Positions 1 to 11,103 of a stretch of 64,000 bases of DNA are shown here, piece after piece. Below the pieces are notes generated by a model. That model had not been told where the DNA came from and did no database searches. It saw only the letters and a program-made list of their open reading frames with translations. The stretch is from Bemisia tabaci (lineage: Eukaryota; Arthropoda; Insecta; Hemiptera; Aleyrodidae): the NCBI RefSeq assembly GCF_918797505.1, contig NC_092795.1, positions 19,021,131 to 19,085,130 on the forward strand, written 5' to 3'. The translations under genes and the position numbers were made by a program. The stretch's first letter is position 1. Every line of letters begins with the position of its first letter.

Positions 1-937
1 AATTGTATTTTACATTTTGACTATCTACGAGGTCTCAAGCACACAAAACACACCATTTAACCTAAAAACACTGCAATAACAAAGTTTGAGCGACGCGATA
101 GCCCTGGAGGGGGAAGAGGAAAGTTGCTCGGCTTAGGGGAAGGGAGGAGCGGGGGTGGAGGAGACTTTGGGGCCCGGAGGGGAGGGGAACAGGAAAACGT
201 ACCAAAATCCTTGGGGGTATTTCTTTTTTGTGGCCTTAGCCTTACATTTACATTCTAGTTCGTAGTGCGTGAAATCCAAAAACGGAAAAAAATTAATCTC
301 ACGAAGCTCAGATCAGCTTGATGGCTAAATACGAATGGTACAGCATAGGCAATTCTAACGGAATTTGTGCCCTAACAATACCTTGTGAACGTTGAATTGA
401 AACACATACTTGAGGAAGAATATATCCCGCACTTTTTCCTGCTTAGCCCCCCCCCCCCCCCCCTCCCCCATCAACGGGTACAAAGCACCCAGCAATATGT
501 GTTACTAATATTAACCTGTTTTTCCTCTCTCACTGTCAGTTGATTCCAGATTTGACAACACAAGCGTAATTCATGACAAGGAAATGAGGAGTGCAAGGAT
601 TCCTGATACCTAGGGGATTTATGTGTAGTAGGTAGGTAACATCGTTATACATATAGCGGACTGTTATTAAGCGGCGCGTTGAGGTAAGATGTTCCCTGGT
701 AAAAATTGGCGATACGAGCTGCGTTTCAAAATACCATAGGAGTTCTTATAGCCGACTGAAGAAGGCGATAGAAAATCATATAGCTGGCTGTAAAAAGCGG
801 AGAAAATCACACAGCCGGGCCATACGAAGCTATAAAAAAGTAAACAGCCGGGCTATAGTTCCTATCAACAAGATATACAGTTTATCACCATCGGCTATAA
901 AAGGCTATAAGAAATTGTGTAGAAATTCGTGTACTTT

Positions 938-1310
938 GGAAATCATTAAGTTTGATTGGGAACCACCTTAATATTTACAAAACACACATTATATTTTCCT
1001 TTAATACATATTTTTTTCATCAATTAAAATAAGAACAATCCATACAGGATGTGCAAACATTTCAAAATCATGAGTTGAAAAACGCCTAACACAAAGCGGA
1101 GCGGCGAAGCACTGGCGCCTGCAAACCTAACAGGGATACTTCACGCATTGCGCAATGCGTGAAGTATCCCTGTTAGGTTTGTAGGCGCCAATGCGCGTTT
1201 CGCGCTGGCTGCCCGCCCGCCGCGCCGCAGCGTGCCACAGTGCTTGAGGCAACTATTTCTCACCAGAGGTATTACACAGTATCATACGGAATTGAAGGAG
1301 CTCCAACATA
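938..1310 (+). repeat. Dispersed repeat with long hairpin (copy A)
   Basis: Shares TTGGAAATCATTAA, TTTACAAAACACACATTATA, CATTTCAAAATCATGAGTTG and the hairpin with 54036-54440. Partial relatives are at 29195-29480 and 58150-58620. Confidence 0.8.
1113..1190. repeat. 78-bp perfect-type hairpin, no loop
   Basis: Arms of 39 bp meeting at TTGCGCAA with a single mismatch (TGC against TAC near the outer end). Confidence 0.95.
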
Positions 1311-1569
1311 TTGGGAATGGCAGGCCTCTTTCAAAAGTGCGGAGCTTTCCTCGCAAAATAAATCAAGATACTACGGCCCATAGAAACAGAGTGGTAGTCC
1401 AAAAACTCACTAAGTCCTAGCATCCGTAATTAGTAACGTTTAACATACACTTTATCGCCAGGGTGTTGCTTACTCGCCATCGGCTATAAAAAGCTGTAAG
1501 AAATTGTGTTGCCGGCTGTAGGTCTATGTTATTTTGGAACACAGCTTCTACTGCCAATTTTTACCAGGG

Positions 1570-2432
1570 TTTACAGCTCTCGTGGTGGAGGAAATCGTAA
1601 AGAATCGTATATGAAAGTTTCAAACAAAAGGAGGGGGGGATTGCATCGATGTTCTTGAAATGTGATCATCCATTAGGGGAGGGACTTTAGTGTTCAGAGA
1701 CAAATTTTTTAGGATAACAAGTTGTGCCTCGATTCATAACAGCTCTTGTTTATTACAGAAACCACCCAAAAAAATACAATCGTAAAATATTGAAAACTGC
1801 CAAACCACTCATAGGTATGCGTGAGAGTGGCAGGGTTGCGTGATGCCTATCAACTTATAGGAATCAGGTCGTCACTCAATTTTTAATTCATCTTCGAATG
1901 TTTAAAAAAAAATAGAGGCAATTTCTTGTACCGGTCAAATCTGGAGATCTATCAGGCCGATTCTCGCACGAATTTTTTTTCGTGTGCAGCGATGCGTGTG
2001 AGGATTTGCCAGATTTAATCAGATTCAAGCCTTTGAAATTCCTTGATTTTTTAAAAACAAGAGAGGTTCCGTTTACGAATGGGTGCTTTTTCCTGGACTA
2101 AAGGTTTTTCCAATTCTGCAGAGAAAGAAAAATACATATAAAGATGCGCGCTCGAATTTTTCTTGTAGTGTCCAAACGACTTTGCCACATTCGTCGTTCT
2201 TAGATCAGAGAAAGCAGGGGCCGCAGCCCACATTTTAGGTCTGAGGCGTTTTTATACAAGACAATCAGAGCATTAGTCAGAAAATTGGCAATGTCGCGAT
2301 TAAAATCAGTATTAGTTTACTTCATCGGCACAATAGGCAACAATGGAATTAAGTTACAATGGTAGAGAAACAAGCAAAGCTCCCTTAGAAAGTGCCGAAT
2401 GCGACGAACACTGTACAAGTGTCATTTTAACT
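1570..2432. other. No feature recognised
   Basis: Single-copy-looking AT-rich sequence, no supported frame. Confidence 0.4.
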
Positions 2433-3183
2433 CCTGGATGCAACTATTCGAGCTCCATGGATGTCCGTGTTGCATATGCACGGATTTGAAGGCGTTTTGA
2501 CTGTCCAGGCACTCACCGCTTATCCGCGACGCGGCGGCGCCAACAGCGGACTTTATTGCGACTGCGAGGATCCAAAATGCCATTGCTCTTTCAATATATG
2601 CTATAATAATATGCTCTCGTTTATAGATACTTCCATCAAAGATAGGTACCACCTAGACACGAATAGCTGCACACAGCGACAGGATATGAGTATTTCTTCA
2701 TCCGCAGTTTTGACACCGCAGTGTATTGTACTGAGCATGGTTTGTAGTGTAACTATCAATGTGTAAGAGGTATGCCTTCGTTTTCCGAAGTGTAAATGAA
2801 GTTTTGAGGGCACTCCGTCATTTTAGATTCTCGCAGTAAAAGCCGTCGGACAATGAAACGCGTCTTTCAGAGCGGTTGGACATAAAATTTTCGACTACAA
2901 CTGCAAATTTTGATGTTAATTTCAACGCATTAAAAATTGTATGGGGTGCTTCTTGGGGGAAATTTTACGAGAAAATCCATGAAACCACTTTTAAAACCTC
3001 TTCGTCCCGTATTGACATCGATATGAGCTTTCGATGTTTCCACATTTTCTTCCTACTCCTCTCGTTATAACTCGCTTCACTGAGCGTCGCTGTTGAGGCA
3101 GTTAGTCGCCTGAGGTCAAAACGCCTTCACTATAGTGAGTATGCAACACGGACATCCATGAAGCTCGAATAGTTGCATCCAGG
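2433..3183. mobile_element. TIR element with ~70-bp inverted ends
   Basis: Starts CCTGGATGCAACTATTCGAG. The other end is the reverse complement, and similarity runs on through ATGGATGTCCGTGTTGCATA and AAGGCGTTTTGAC. A lone related end lies at about 59325-59395. No transposase ORF; no clear target duplication seen. Confidence 0.8.
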
Positions 3184-3413
3184 CGATATGATGAAAATCG
3201 TTGTGTGTCCGTCGCATACGACAGGAGCGCAAAAAATAATTGAGCGCGCAGGGGCTCGCGCGTGGCGTAGGAAAATTTTCGATGATGACTATTTTTCTTC
3301 TTTTACATTAATTTATCCTCTTTACTCATTTTCTTCTTTTCTTCGTTGTTTCCTTTCTACCTTCTTTTCCTAAATTTTCCCTCCTCTTTTTCTCCCACGG
3401 AAAAAATTGTGTC

Positions 3414-3648
3414 AGGGGTTATCCCTTAAAATTGTGGTACTACCCCAATTTGTTGGATGATATGGACATTTCCAATTAATTTTGGTAGCATTGCAACTCA
3501 AGTTGGGGTAGTACCACGACATTTGGGTTAGTGGCCTAATTTATCGGGATACTACCACAACTAATTGGGATACTACCACAATTAATCGGGGTATTACCAC
3601 AATTAATTGGGAATGTCCATATCATCCAACAGTCGGGACTTAACCCCT
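3414..3648. mobile_element. MITE with internal ACTACCACAATTAATTGGG repeats
   Basis: Ends AGGGGTTA/TAACCCCT. An inner inverted pair is TGTTGGATGATATGGACATT with its complement near 3610-3635. The middle holds several GGTATTACCACAATTAATT-type direct repeats. Confidence 0.8.
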
Positions 3649-6600
3649 ACCTCTTTTTTTTCGTGCCAATTTTCACTCTACTTTTGCTTCCTCTTACTGT
3701 CTAATTTTTTTTCAAACCCTTTTTTTTCTTCCTTTTTAATTCTCTCCAAAAAAACAAATAAACAAAAAAAAAACGCGCACTCCTGACTTTTCTTGGAGGC
3801 GAGGAAATTTCACAGAATCTCTCTGGGAAAAGTGTCTCACTACGCAATAGGTTTGACTAATTTTGATCATGCATTTTCTAAAGCCCTATGGCTACATCTA
3901 AATTCCTACATCTGAACATCACGCGCGAAGCAAAGACGACTGACGAGTATTGCTGCCTGTGTAAGGTGCATGAGCTTTGCCGTTCCACCTCGATACTGGA
4001 TTTTTGACAGTGAGCATTGCGGCTGTGCCGGCTCCGCGCTGCGACAAAAAGAGCGCTGAATGCGCTCCCTCGTCACCCTCGTGATCTTGCTCCTTGCTCA
4101 TTCACCCCTTGCTTCAATAAAGCATTCTCGGTGACTTCCATCAGCGCAAATCGTGTCAATGGGAGCTAAAGAAAGCCGAGGCGCCTTCAATTTTTTGCGT
4201 ATGCGGTACAAACGCTCGTAGAGCACGAAAAATTGCATACACGTCCGGGCGTTATCGTCTACGTTATTTTGCGCCTGCCACTGAACAAAGATACTGGAAG
4301 AGGGCGCTTTTAATAGTGCATGAATTGCATTTTTCTTCATCACATTATATTTTCTATCCTCCTCTAATTTTCTGTTTTAATGTAGGTGCGCTTTAACCCA
4401 TTCTATGAGGATTCCTAAGGCTAACATAAGACTAATGAAACCCCAGGATGTAAAAAATATATAAAATTGATCAAATTTTTGCGTGAGTTTGATTGAGGCT
4501 TTATTAAATTTGATTAATAATGACGAAAATTTATCAAAATTCAATTAATGGAAAGCAAATGAAAATTTCAATATGATGCGACAAAAACAATTCTCAGCCA
4601 TCAGTTTGGCGAAATTCATTTATCTCTTTATTTTTGTCTGTAATCGTCATTTTTTCACTTTTTTTTTCATTTTATTCCTCAATTTTTTTTTTAACTGGAC
4701 ACGTACTTTTCTGGTGTAACGCCCGCAAGTTTTTTGTTTTCTCGACAAGAAATACCCTATTCTCTGATTATTCGGCCGAGATTCATAGAGGCTAATAGTT
4801 GTGATTAATATTGTCCGAAACGAGAAAAGAGTATTTATAATTTTGGGAAAGAGCCTTAGTGGTGTTGCACTGCCACACGGGCACATGGGTAGCCCCCGTA
4901 TCTCCGGGTATGTGTATTTTCCGCCCACCTCAGGAGTTTCGGGTGGAATTTCAGCTCAAAAATTTCTGTCGCTCGCTGAATTCGCACCGAGACAGGATAG
5001 GTAGGCGAATCTTAACCGTGGAGTTTTGGCGTTTTTCCTGCTTTCGTACACGGCTCGCTCGGTACAATTTCGTCTTTCATGCGAGGGCAACGCCCGGGTG
5101 CTGATGTTATAGCATCCAGCTCCAGCTTAACAACTCGTTGAAACTTTGGAAGTCATCCCTCGCCAACATTTCGTGGGAGAGAAGGGGGCGGTCGAAATTA
5201 TCACGGAGGCGCGGAAAACGCTACAATGAAACTTATTCATACTTTTGAATTTTAAGAATGGGTGTTTTAAGATGAAAGAAATAGAAAAAACAAAACAAGT
5301 GCCGTTCGATACCTTCATGCATCAGGAAGCAATACACTGTCGGACAGGATAATAATTAAAACCCCACTATAGGCATTTCTTTCAAATAATTGTTTTCTTA
5401 TCTCTTTTTTCATATTTCGTTTACAAAAAGTTTTTCTTTAATTTTCTTTTTTCCTCCTTTTCTTTATTACAATTTTTTAGTTTGTTTTATTATTTGTTTT
5501 TTCCCCTCGTTTTTCTTTCTTCTGAACAAAATTAGAAAAAACTCGAAGCCTCATCACAAGAGATAATATGGTCAAAACACCCAAAGGCACCTATGTAAAT
5601 AATTTTTAATTTTTGTCCCTATTAAGGAGATGTAAAATGAAAAGAAAGTTGGTTACATGATGAAGTTTGCCCATAAAATTTACAATTTCACTGAAAGAGT
5701 TCAGAAAACTCTCTAATTAATATTTTACGCCCCATGTTGGGTACTTAATTAAAAAGAAAGGAAGAAAGGAGGAAAAAGAAAAGAAAAGAGAAAAAAATGA
5801 AAGACAATCCGACCTCAATAGCAAATCACTGGCCCGCCCTCTCCTCCCACTTTCCCTTGAGAAAAGAAAAAACCCAAAAACGCCGCCATCGATTGAAAGA
5901 CTAAACCGCCTCTGATAACTTCCGAGACAGTTAGACATAATTGCCAAATCGCATGCGACTGTTCCATATTTTCACTCGTGTGGTAGTCCAGGATATATGA
6001 TTGGGTGCGATTTTGCATTCCACTGGACTGAACGGCACGCCAGTGAGGCCCGTCAACGATAACAGCGTAAGTCAAAATTCTCGGATGGTCCCTGAACCGT
6101 GTTATCAGAATATTCTTATTGGGCCCAACTAGATAGACAAATAAGTCGTTTCGACAAAACAGTTATGGATAGGTGAACAGTTCGACCGGAAGAATCCGTT
6201 CCCTCCTTATTCCTGTGGCTCTCTTATCTTAATTTTCTAATGTAATTACCCATGTAAAAACCCTGATTGTTCCCCGACCTCACTTTATCAGCGGTTTTTT
6301 TAGGTTATTTTTCGTGTGCCATCGGGCACTCAGACACACATTTCATATGACAGTCAGGAAAATTTGCCTGTGCAGTTTGTAGAGGACCTCAGTGCATACT
6401 TGCAGTTAATTTATTCGTTCTCTTCTTGTTTTTATCATAATCTTTTTTTCAATTCAAGAGTTACGATGATATGTTGCTTAATACTCTGTAGTCTTTTTGT
6501 ATCAACGGTAAGTCTTCCGATTTTTCTATGTTTGCACTTTATAGCCCGAAATGGAAGTCGCTAATGTGCCGCTTGAGTGCAGCTAGGGGATATTGGTTCC

Positions 6601-7623
6601 TCCCGCCGTACCACGGGAAGGGATAGTTGCCCGAAATTTACAAGTAATTGGAAAAACGTGGGAACAAACAATCAGGCTAACAATAAAGCACCCGCACTGT
6701 TTTTTTACTGATTTGGACCTCCAACCTCGCATTATTGTTTTCAATTTCATAAATAATATTTTCTGAACTCTGCTCTAATATCCTCTATAATATTTGTAAA
6801 TATTGAGGCAATGTTGCTTTTCAGGGTGCTTAAGCAGCTTATCGGTGGAAGAACTTTACTGCAATAATCGAAGTAAAACCTACCAAGTCTATCGATTGTC
6901 CACGATGAGTCTTGGACTGATGGCATCTTCATGGGCGTCAATGTTATCAGAAAACATAGACTGATTTAACTGAGAATAAATTAAGGTTGAGATTAATACT
7001 TCTGTTATGTTCATAACGATTTTTTTAAATTAAGTCTTTTCATGATTCTTTAATTGTTGAAGGCCTTATAAAACCCCTCTTTCCTGTCATTATATTCAAA
7101 TGCCTCCTTCCTCGTAAGGGAGGAAGATACAGGTATCACCAGTACGCAAATAGCCTTCAAATTCATGAATATGCAACCCGCGACAGGCCAATTCTAGAAT
7201 CGCCAAGCAGTTGTTCTTTTACGCGCCTTTGAATTCTGAGAGACAACTATTTAGACAAAGCTGTCATGGGATTGCTAACTCGTCTATTTGGAAGATTTTA
7301 CAGTTGTTAAATTTACCCTCGTAAATTCCATTTTTACCACGGCATTTCTAACCGAAAATTTTACTAATTTTTCTTCTGATCTCATGGAAAAATTCAAAAA
7401 AATTTACACAAAAATTTTACAGGTAGAGTCCTGTAAAAACTAAAAAAAAAAAAAAATTGTTTGAGTCGATTGTGTAACCTTGGAATGGTGCTACGTCCCT
7501 TCGTCCAGGAGACTACGATTTACACGGAGAAAAAATAAACTTCATTTGAGAAACTCGAAATTAAGGTCATACGGATCTTTGAAGTTTTTGGATGCACGAT
7601 CCGAAGACTTTAGAGATCCAAAT
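3649..7623. other. No gene recognised; scattered repeat pieces
   Basis: A piece near 4178-4200 (GGCGCCTTCAATTTTTTGCG) resembles sequence near 14425. The rest is T-rich or A-rich without a supported coding frame. Confidence 0.4.
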
Positions 7624-7887
7624 CAATGGCCAGGGTGCGAAACCACGTATCTCCGTTTGCGACGTTGCAGATTTCCTGCCATTCTTTATTTTTTCCGTGG
7701 GAAAGCTAATCGTGGTAATTTACAGAAAACTTCCTTGATTTTTCTTCACTGTTGAATATATCGGTAGAATATCTCCGTAAATATTTCAAGCTATGAGGTG
7801 GACTTGATGGTCTTCGGAAAACCAAAACAGGAGCGGAAATTTTGAAACACCACCTTGGAGATACAAGGTTCCGCACTTTGGCCATCG
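7624..7887. mobile_element. MITE, CAATGGCCA...ACCACGTATCTCC family
   Basis: The left end CAATGGCCAGGGTGCGAAAC pairs with the right end complement CGATGGCCAAAGTGCGGAAC, and both continue into GTATCTCC. Related copies lie at 63148-63393 and, degenerate, near 17130-17340 and 27990-28060. Confidence 0.75.
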
Positions 7888-7948
7888 ATATGACCCTAAC
7901 TTCGGGTCCCACGCACGAAGTTTCTTTTTCCGTGAATGGACCCTTAAG

Positions 7949-8355
7949 TAGAGTACCTACATTGAGAGAGTGTGGCCACTGGGCCCCGGAGAGGCTTCGG
8001 ACCCCAAAAATGACGGTGCTTTGTTTTGGTTTTTGTGGATGGAAGGGGGGTCCTCTCCAACTTTTGACGGTTATCACCAACCGCACTTGCTGCCAACCTT
8101 ACTACATCTAAGATAATTTTTCTCAAAAGTTGCACACGATCAGCCTTAAAAATATGTAAAGAAGTCGCAATATTGCATTTGGGTAAATCTCTCGTTACGA
8201 TAAGCAAAGAAAACTACATTTCGAGTCATTTTACATTACATTAATTTATGGCGTCCGCCATTTTTGGGTCCTAAGGGCTCCATTCAGCCTAAGATGGCTG
8301 AGCCAATCAGAGGTGGTAACACCAGTGGCCATACCCTCTCAATATAGGTACTCTA
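7949..8355. mobile_element. hAT-type MITE (TAGAGTACC), copy 1
   Basis: TIRs TAGAGTACCTACATTGAGAG and complement; flanks CCCTTAAG/CCCTTAAA form a 7-of-8 target duplication. About 400 bp are nearly identical to 55653-56058. Confidence 0.88.
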
Positions 8356-8483
8356 CCCTTAAAGAATCAGAGTGCCGAGACAGAGTGTTTTCAATGTTAA
8401 GAACCGTCCACTTGCTCATGGGCGGTCGAACAAACCACTTTCCACTACTTACCCGGCGTTCGGGTTCCTGTTCCCAGCTCCAG

Positions 8484-8870
8484 ATCTCGAGCGACGTCAT
8501 CTCAGCGCTGGCGGCCATCAACGCGAAGGGCTACCCCGACTCGCTGATCTACGAGACGGTATCGAAGACCCTGCAGAGATCGGTGACCCCTCGGAGCAAG
8601 GCAGAGCTGGCTGAGGCGCTGACGTCGCCGGCGGTGGAGAGCGAGCTTCGGAGGGCCGCCATGAACTACGCCAAGTCCAAGCTGGAGCCCGCGCAGCAAC
8701 GTCAGCTCACCGAGGCCGAGCCCCTGATTGGAAGGGACGGTTCCACCCCGAGCGACTGCTCCTACTCCTGGTGGAGCTGGGTCCCTTGGGCCAACTGCCC
8801 CGACGAGAAGAATAACGACGCGCCCGATGCCGCCGACGCTCAACCAGTGTATGCCAAGTGCTTCAAATAA
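8484..8870 (+). CDS. GC-rich terminal coding exon of an unrecognised gene
   Basis: A 128-codon open stretch ending in TAA at 8868-8870, with strong third-position G/C bias unlike the AT-rich surroundings. It is preceded by a splice acceptor (CTCCAG|ATC at 8484; an alternative AG at 8476-8477 adds two codons in frame). The protein begins ISSDVISALAAINAKGYPDS, has a charged helical middle (SKAELAEALTSP, RRAAMNYAKSKLEPAQQRQL) and a Trp-rich segment between two cysteines (CSYSWWSWVPWANC). I do not recognise a domain. AATAAA overlaps the stop codon, so the 3' UTR would be very short. Upstream exons are not evident in 1-8400. A local start (ATG at 8394) would give a 159-aa protein but runs through non-coding-looking DNA. 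Its flanks are hAT MITEs on both sides. It could be the last exon of a gene starting outside the window, or a stranded fragment. Confidence 0.55.
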   Translation: MSSDVISALAAINAKGYPDSLIYETVSKTLQRSVTPRSKAELAEALTSPAVESELRRAAMNYAKSKLEPAQQRQLTEAEPLIGRDGSTPSDCSYSWWSWVPWANCPDEKNNDAPDAADAQPVYAKCFK

Positions 8871-8871
8871 A
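8866..8871 (+). terminator. Poly(A) signal overlapping a stop codon
   Basis: AATAAA spans the TAA stop of the 8484-8870 exon. Cleavage would fall near 8885-8900, just before the MITE at 8918. Confidence 0.45.
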
Positions 8872-8917
8872 TTTTCGCCATTTTAAACGATTATCTCGTC
8901 TTTAATCCGATTTTCTA

Positions 8918-9239
8918 TAGAGTCCCTTTATACTGAGAGTCAAGACAACACCCCCCCCCCCCCATGGAGTCACAAACGGGAATAAAGATTACAGAAATTG
9001 AACGTTTTTCGTGATCTTTGATCGGCTCATTCTCAAATTCCTCTCTCCGTTCCTTCTCTCATTCCGTTTGTTCCTTGCCGAACCCATAATTCCCTGGTCC
9101 ATTCCAGATTATAATCTTTGCAATCGGCAACAATGTAATCTTTATTCCCGTTTGTGACACTGTGAAGGCCTAAAATACGGGAACCAATCAGAAATGGATT
9201 CACATTGTCTTGACTCTCAGTATAGGTAAAGGGACTCTA
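8918..9239. mobile_element. hAT-type MITE (TAGAGTCCCTTTA)
   Basis: TIRs TAGAGTCCCTTTA then ACTGAGAGTCAAGACAA, inverted at the other end. An inner inverted pair CACAAACGGGAATAAAGATT lies at about 8970 and 9140. Perfect 8-bp target duplication ATTTTCTA (8910-8917, 9240-9247). It sits right after the poly(A) site of the GC-rich exon. Confidence 0.9.
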
Positions 9240-9319
9240 ATTTTCTACACTCGATCAGAGATTAGCGAAATTGAATACTTACCTTCCCACTCAGAGACAA
9301 AGAGCCCATCCACCCGAGT

Positions 9320-9665
9320 AGCATTTCTCAACGGAAAAATCGCTATATATTGCGATTTTATCGGCGATAAAATCGCCAGGATCATCAACATCTGAGCGAT
9401 TATCCGAGGATAATTGCGATAAAATCGCACTTTTATTGCACGACAATTTATCGCGATATTTTCGAAATAAAAATCGCGATAAATGGTGATTGAATCTCGA
9501 TTTTATCGACAAAAATTGATCACGATTTTATCGAACCAAAATTTGCGATTTGTTGCGATTTAATCGCCATATATCGCATCTAATGCGATAATATCTCGAT
9601 ATATTGCCACCGATAAAATCGCGATAATCAACCGATAAAATCGATATTTATCGCGATCACTGCCA
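9320..9665. repeat. Dense CGATTTTATCG-type repeat block
   Basis: GCGATTTTATCG, GATAAAATCGC and close variants occur roughly twenty times in both orientations. Ends resembling CCCGAGTAGCA (about 9315) and the complement of CCCAAGTGGCA (about 9663) suggest an inverted-repeat element. The hAT element at 9672 has inserted at its right end. Confidence 0.75.
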
Positions 9666-9671
9666 CTTGGG

Positions 9672-10386
9672 CAGGCCCGCCACAAGGGGGGGGGGGGTAC
9701 TGGGTCCCTGGTATCGGGGCCCGGGCCCCGGAGGGGGCCCGTGTTACCCGTTAAAAACCACTACAAATTCACATGCAACCCTTGTTTCGTAAGAAAAAGT
9801 GAAAAATTTACCCTAAAAATTTCGCAAAAGGTGAATAGATTTTCAGAAACACGCTGAGGCACTGTAGAATTCTTCTTAAATTTTCAAAGAAGTATACTTC
9901 TTGGAAAATTTCTATCTATTTTCAAGATTTTCAGTACAGAGGGATATTTTTAGTGACTGCGTTTCATTTTCTTCCGTCGTCAGATGCTAAGGGTCTCCAG
10001 TCTGGGCATCCTCGACTTCAATGGCTCATGGCTTAACTCCCTTGCCATAGACAAACGAAGGGAGAGTCCAGGGGGGCCTGGCCTCTTTAGAACTGAAAAT
10101 AGTATTATATGCCCCCCCCCCCCCCAAAGAAAAAAAAATAAAAATTTTCTAGATGTTTTGAATGCAACAATTCGCAAGTATTTTGTGCTGAAAGAAGAAA
10201 AAAAACATAATTATTCCACAGAAATTGATGGAAAAATTCTTTATGGAAGCTTAAAAATGCGTCCGATTATTCGTATAAATTCTAAAATTTCTCGGAAGAT
10301 GCCCCTCGGACCCCCCCCCCCCTCCGTGCTTGGGGCCCGGACCTTAAAACTGGTATCAGGGCCCGAGATGGAATGTGGCGGGCCTG
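9672..10386. mobile_element. hAT-type non-autonomous element (CAGGCCCGCCACA), copy 1
   Basis: TIR CAGGCCCGCCACA and complement; perfect 8-bp target duplication CACTTGGG (9664-9671, 10387-10394). G-runs and C-runs flank GGGCCCGGGCCC near each end. About 70% of its length matches 14905-15577. No transposase. Confidence 0.92.
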
Positions 10387-10394
10387 CACTTGGG

Positions 10395-10730
10395 CATTGC
10401 TATCAAGGCAATGGTGGGAGTTTTTACTTTTGGGATTCCAATATTTACTTGTTGCACACTTATTATAGGTGGATGTTGAACAACATGTTCGGTAATTCGT
10501 TTCTCAAACATGGCAAAGTTTGGATCATTACTCATTTGTTTGGAGCTCATCGTCATCCACCGGTAGGTCAACAATCGAAAAAAGGGTGATGCCTCCTGCT
10601 CCCTTATAATTGTCCATAAGGGGGTGTTGAATCCTCAATAGTAGAAGTCTCCAACGGGTGCCAAGAGGCCTTTAGAGGGTTCTTATCTCTGTTTTCATCA
10701 GACGAATTTTGAGTTTTAAGTCATAGTTGG
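10395..10730. repeat. Dispersed repeat shared with 47822-48120
   Basis: Shares CTCCCTTATAAT, GTGTTGAATCC and GGGTTCT stretches in the same order with the right-hand copy. Confidence 0.65.
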
Positions 10731-10929
10731 TCCAGTGAAGTTTATCCGTGAACCATTTCGCCCAAAAACGTTTGTCCGGCGTCTTCTTACATCCAACAGA
10801 GTTAGTTCAATTAATATTTGACCACACAGATAAAAACCCGATAGGCAACTTGATCCAGGAAAAAAGTTTTTATCCGAAGTGAACTTTTTTCCGAAGTTGT
10901 TCTAAGTCCAAAATGCATGGCCATCAGCG

Positions 10930-11103
10930 GTTTAAATTCGGCCCCCAAATTGTGATATATGCACTATAATCCAATTTGTAGGATGATATGGACATTTCTA
11001 ATTAATTTTGGTATTACCGCGCATTACTCAAAAATTGGGGTACCACCAAATTAATTGGAAATGTTCGTATTTAATCCAACGATTGGAACATAATCCATAC
11101 CTC
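10930..11103. mobile_element. Second, degenerate copy of the 3414 MITE
   Basis: Contains GGATGATATGGACATTTCTA, TTAATTTTGGTATTACC and the complementary end AATCCAACGATTGG. Confidence 0.6.

Larger units (their letters stand above)
694..1569. mobile_element. TIR element, CCCTGGTAAAAATTGGC family
   Basis: Ends CCCTGGTAAAAATTGGC and GCCAATTTTTACCAGGG are exact inverted copies. Similarity between the arms extends to about 55 bp with mismatches. A separate repeat (about 938-1310) is nested inside. No ORF for a transposase. Confidence 0.85.

Noticed and set aside
443..463. C and G homopolymer runs (also near 8950, 10111, 14920, 15500, 18355, 18590, 29045, 49790)
   Set aside because: Simple homopolymers, some within hAT elements; may also include sequencing length error.
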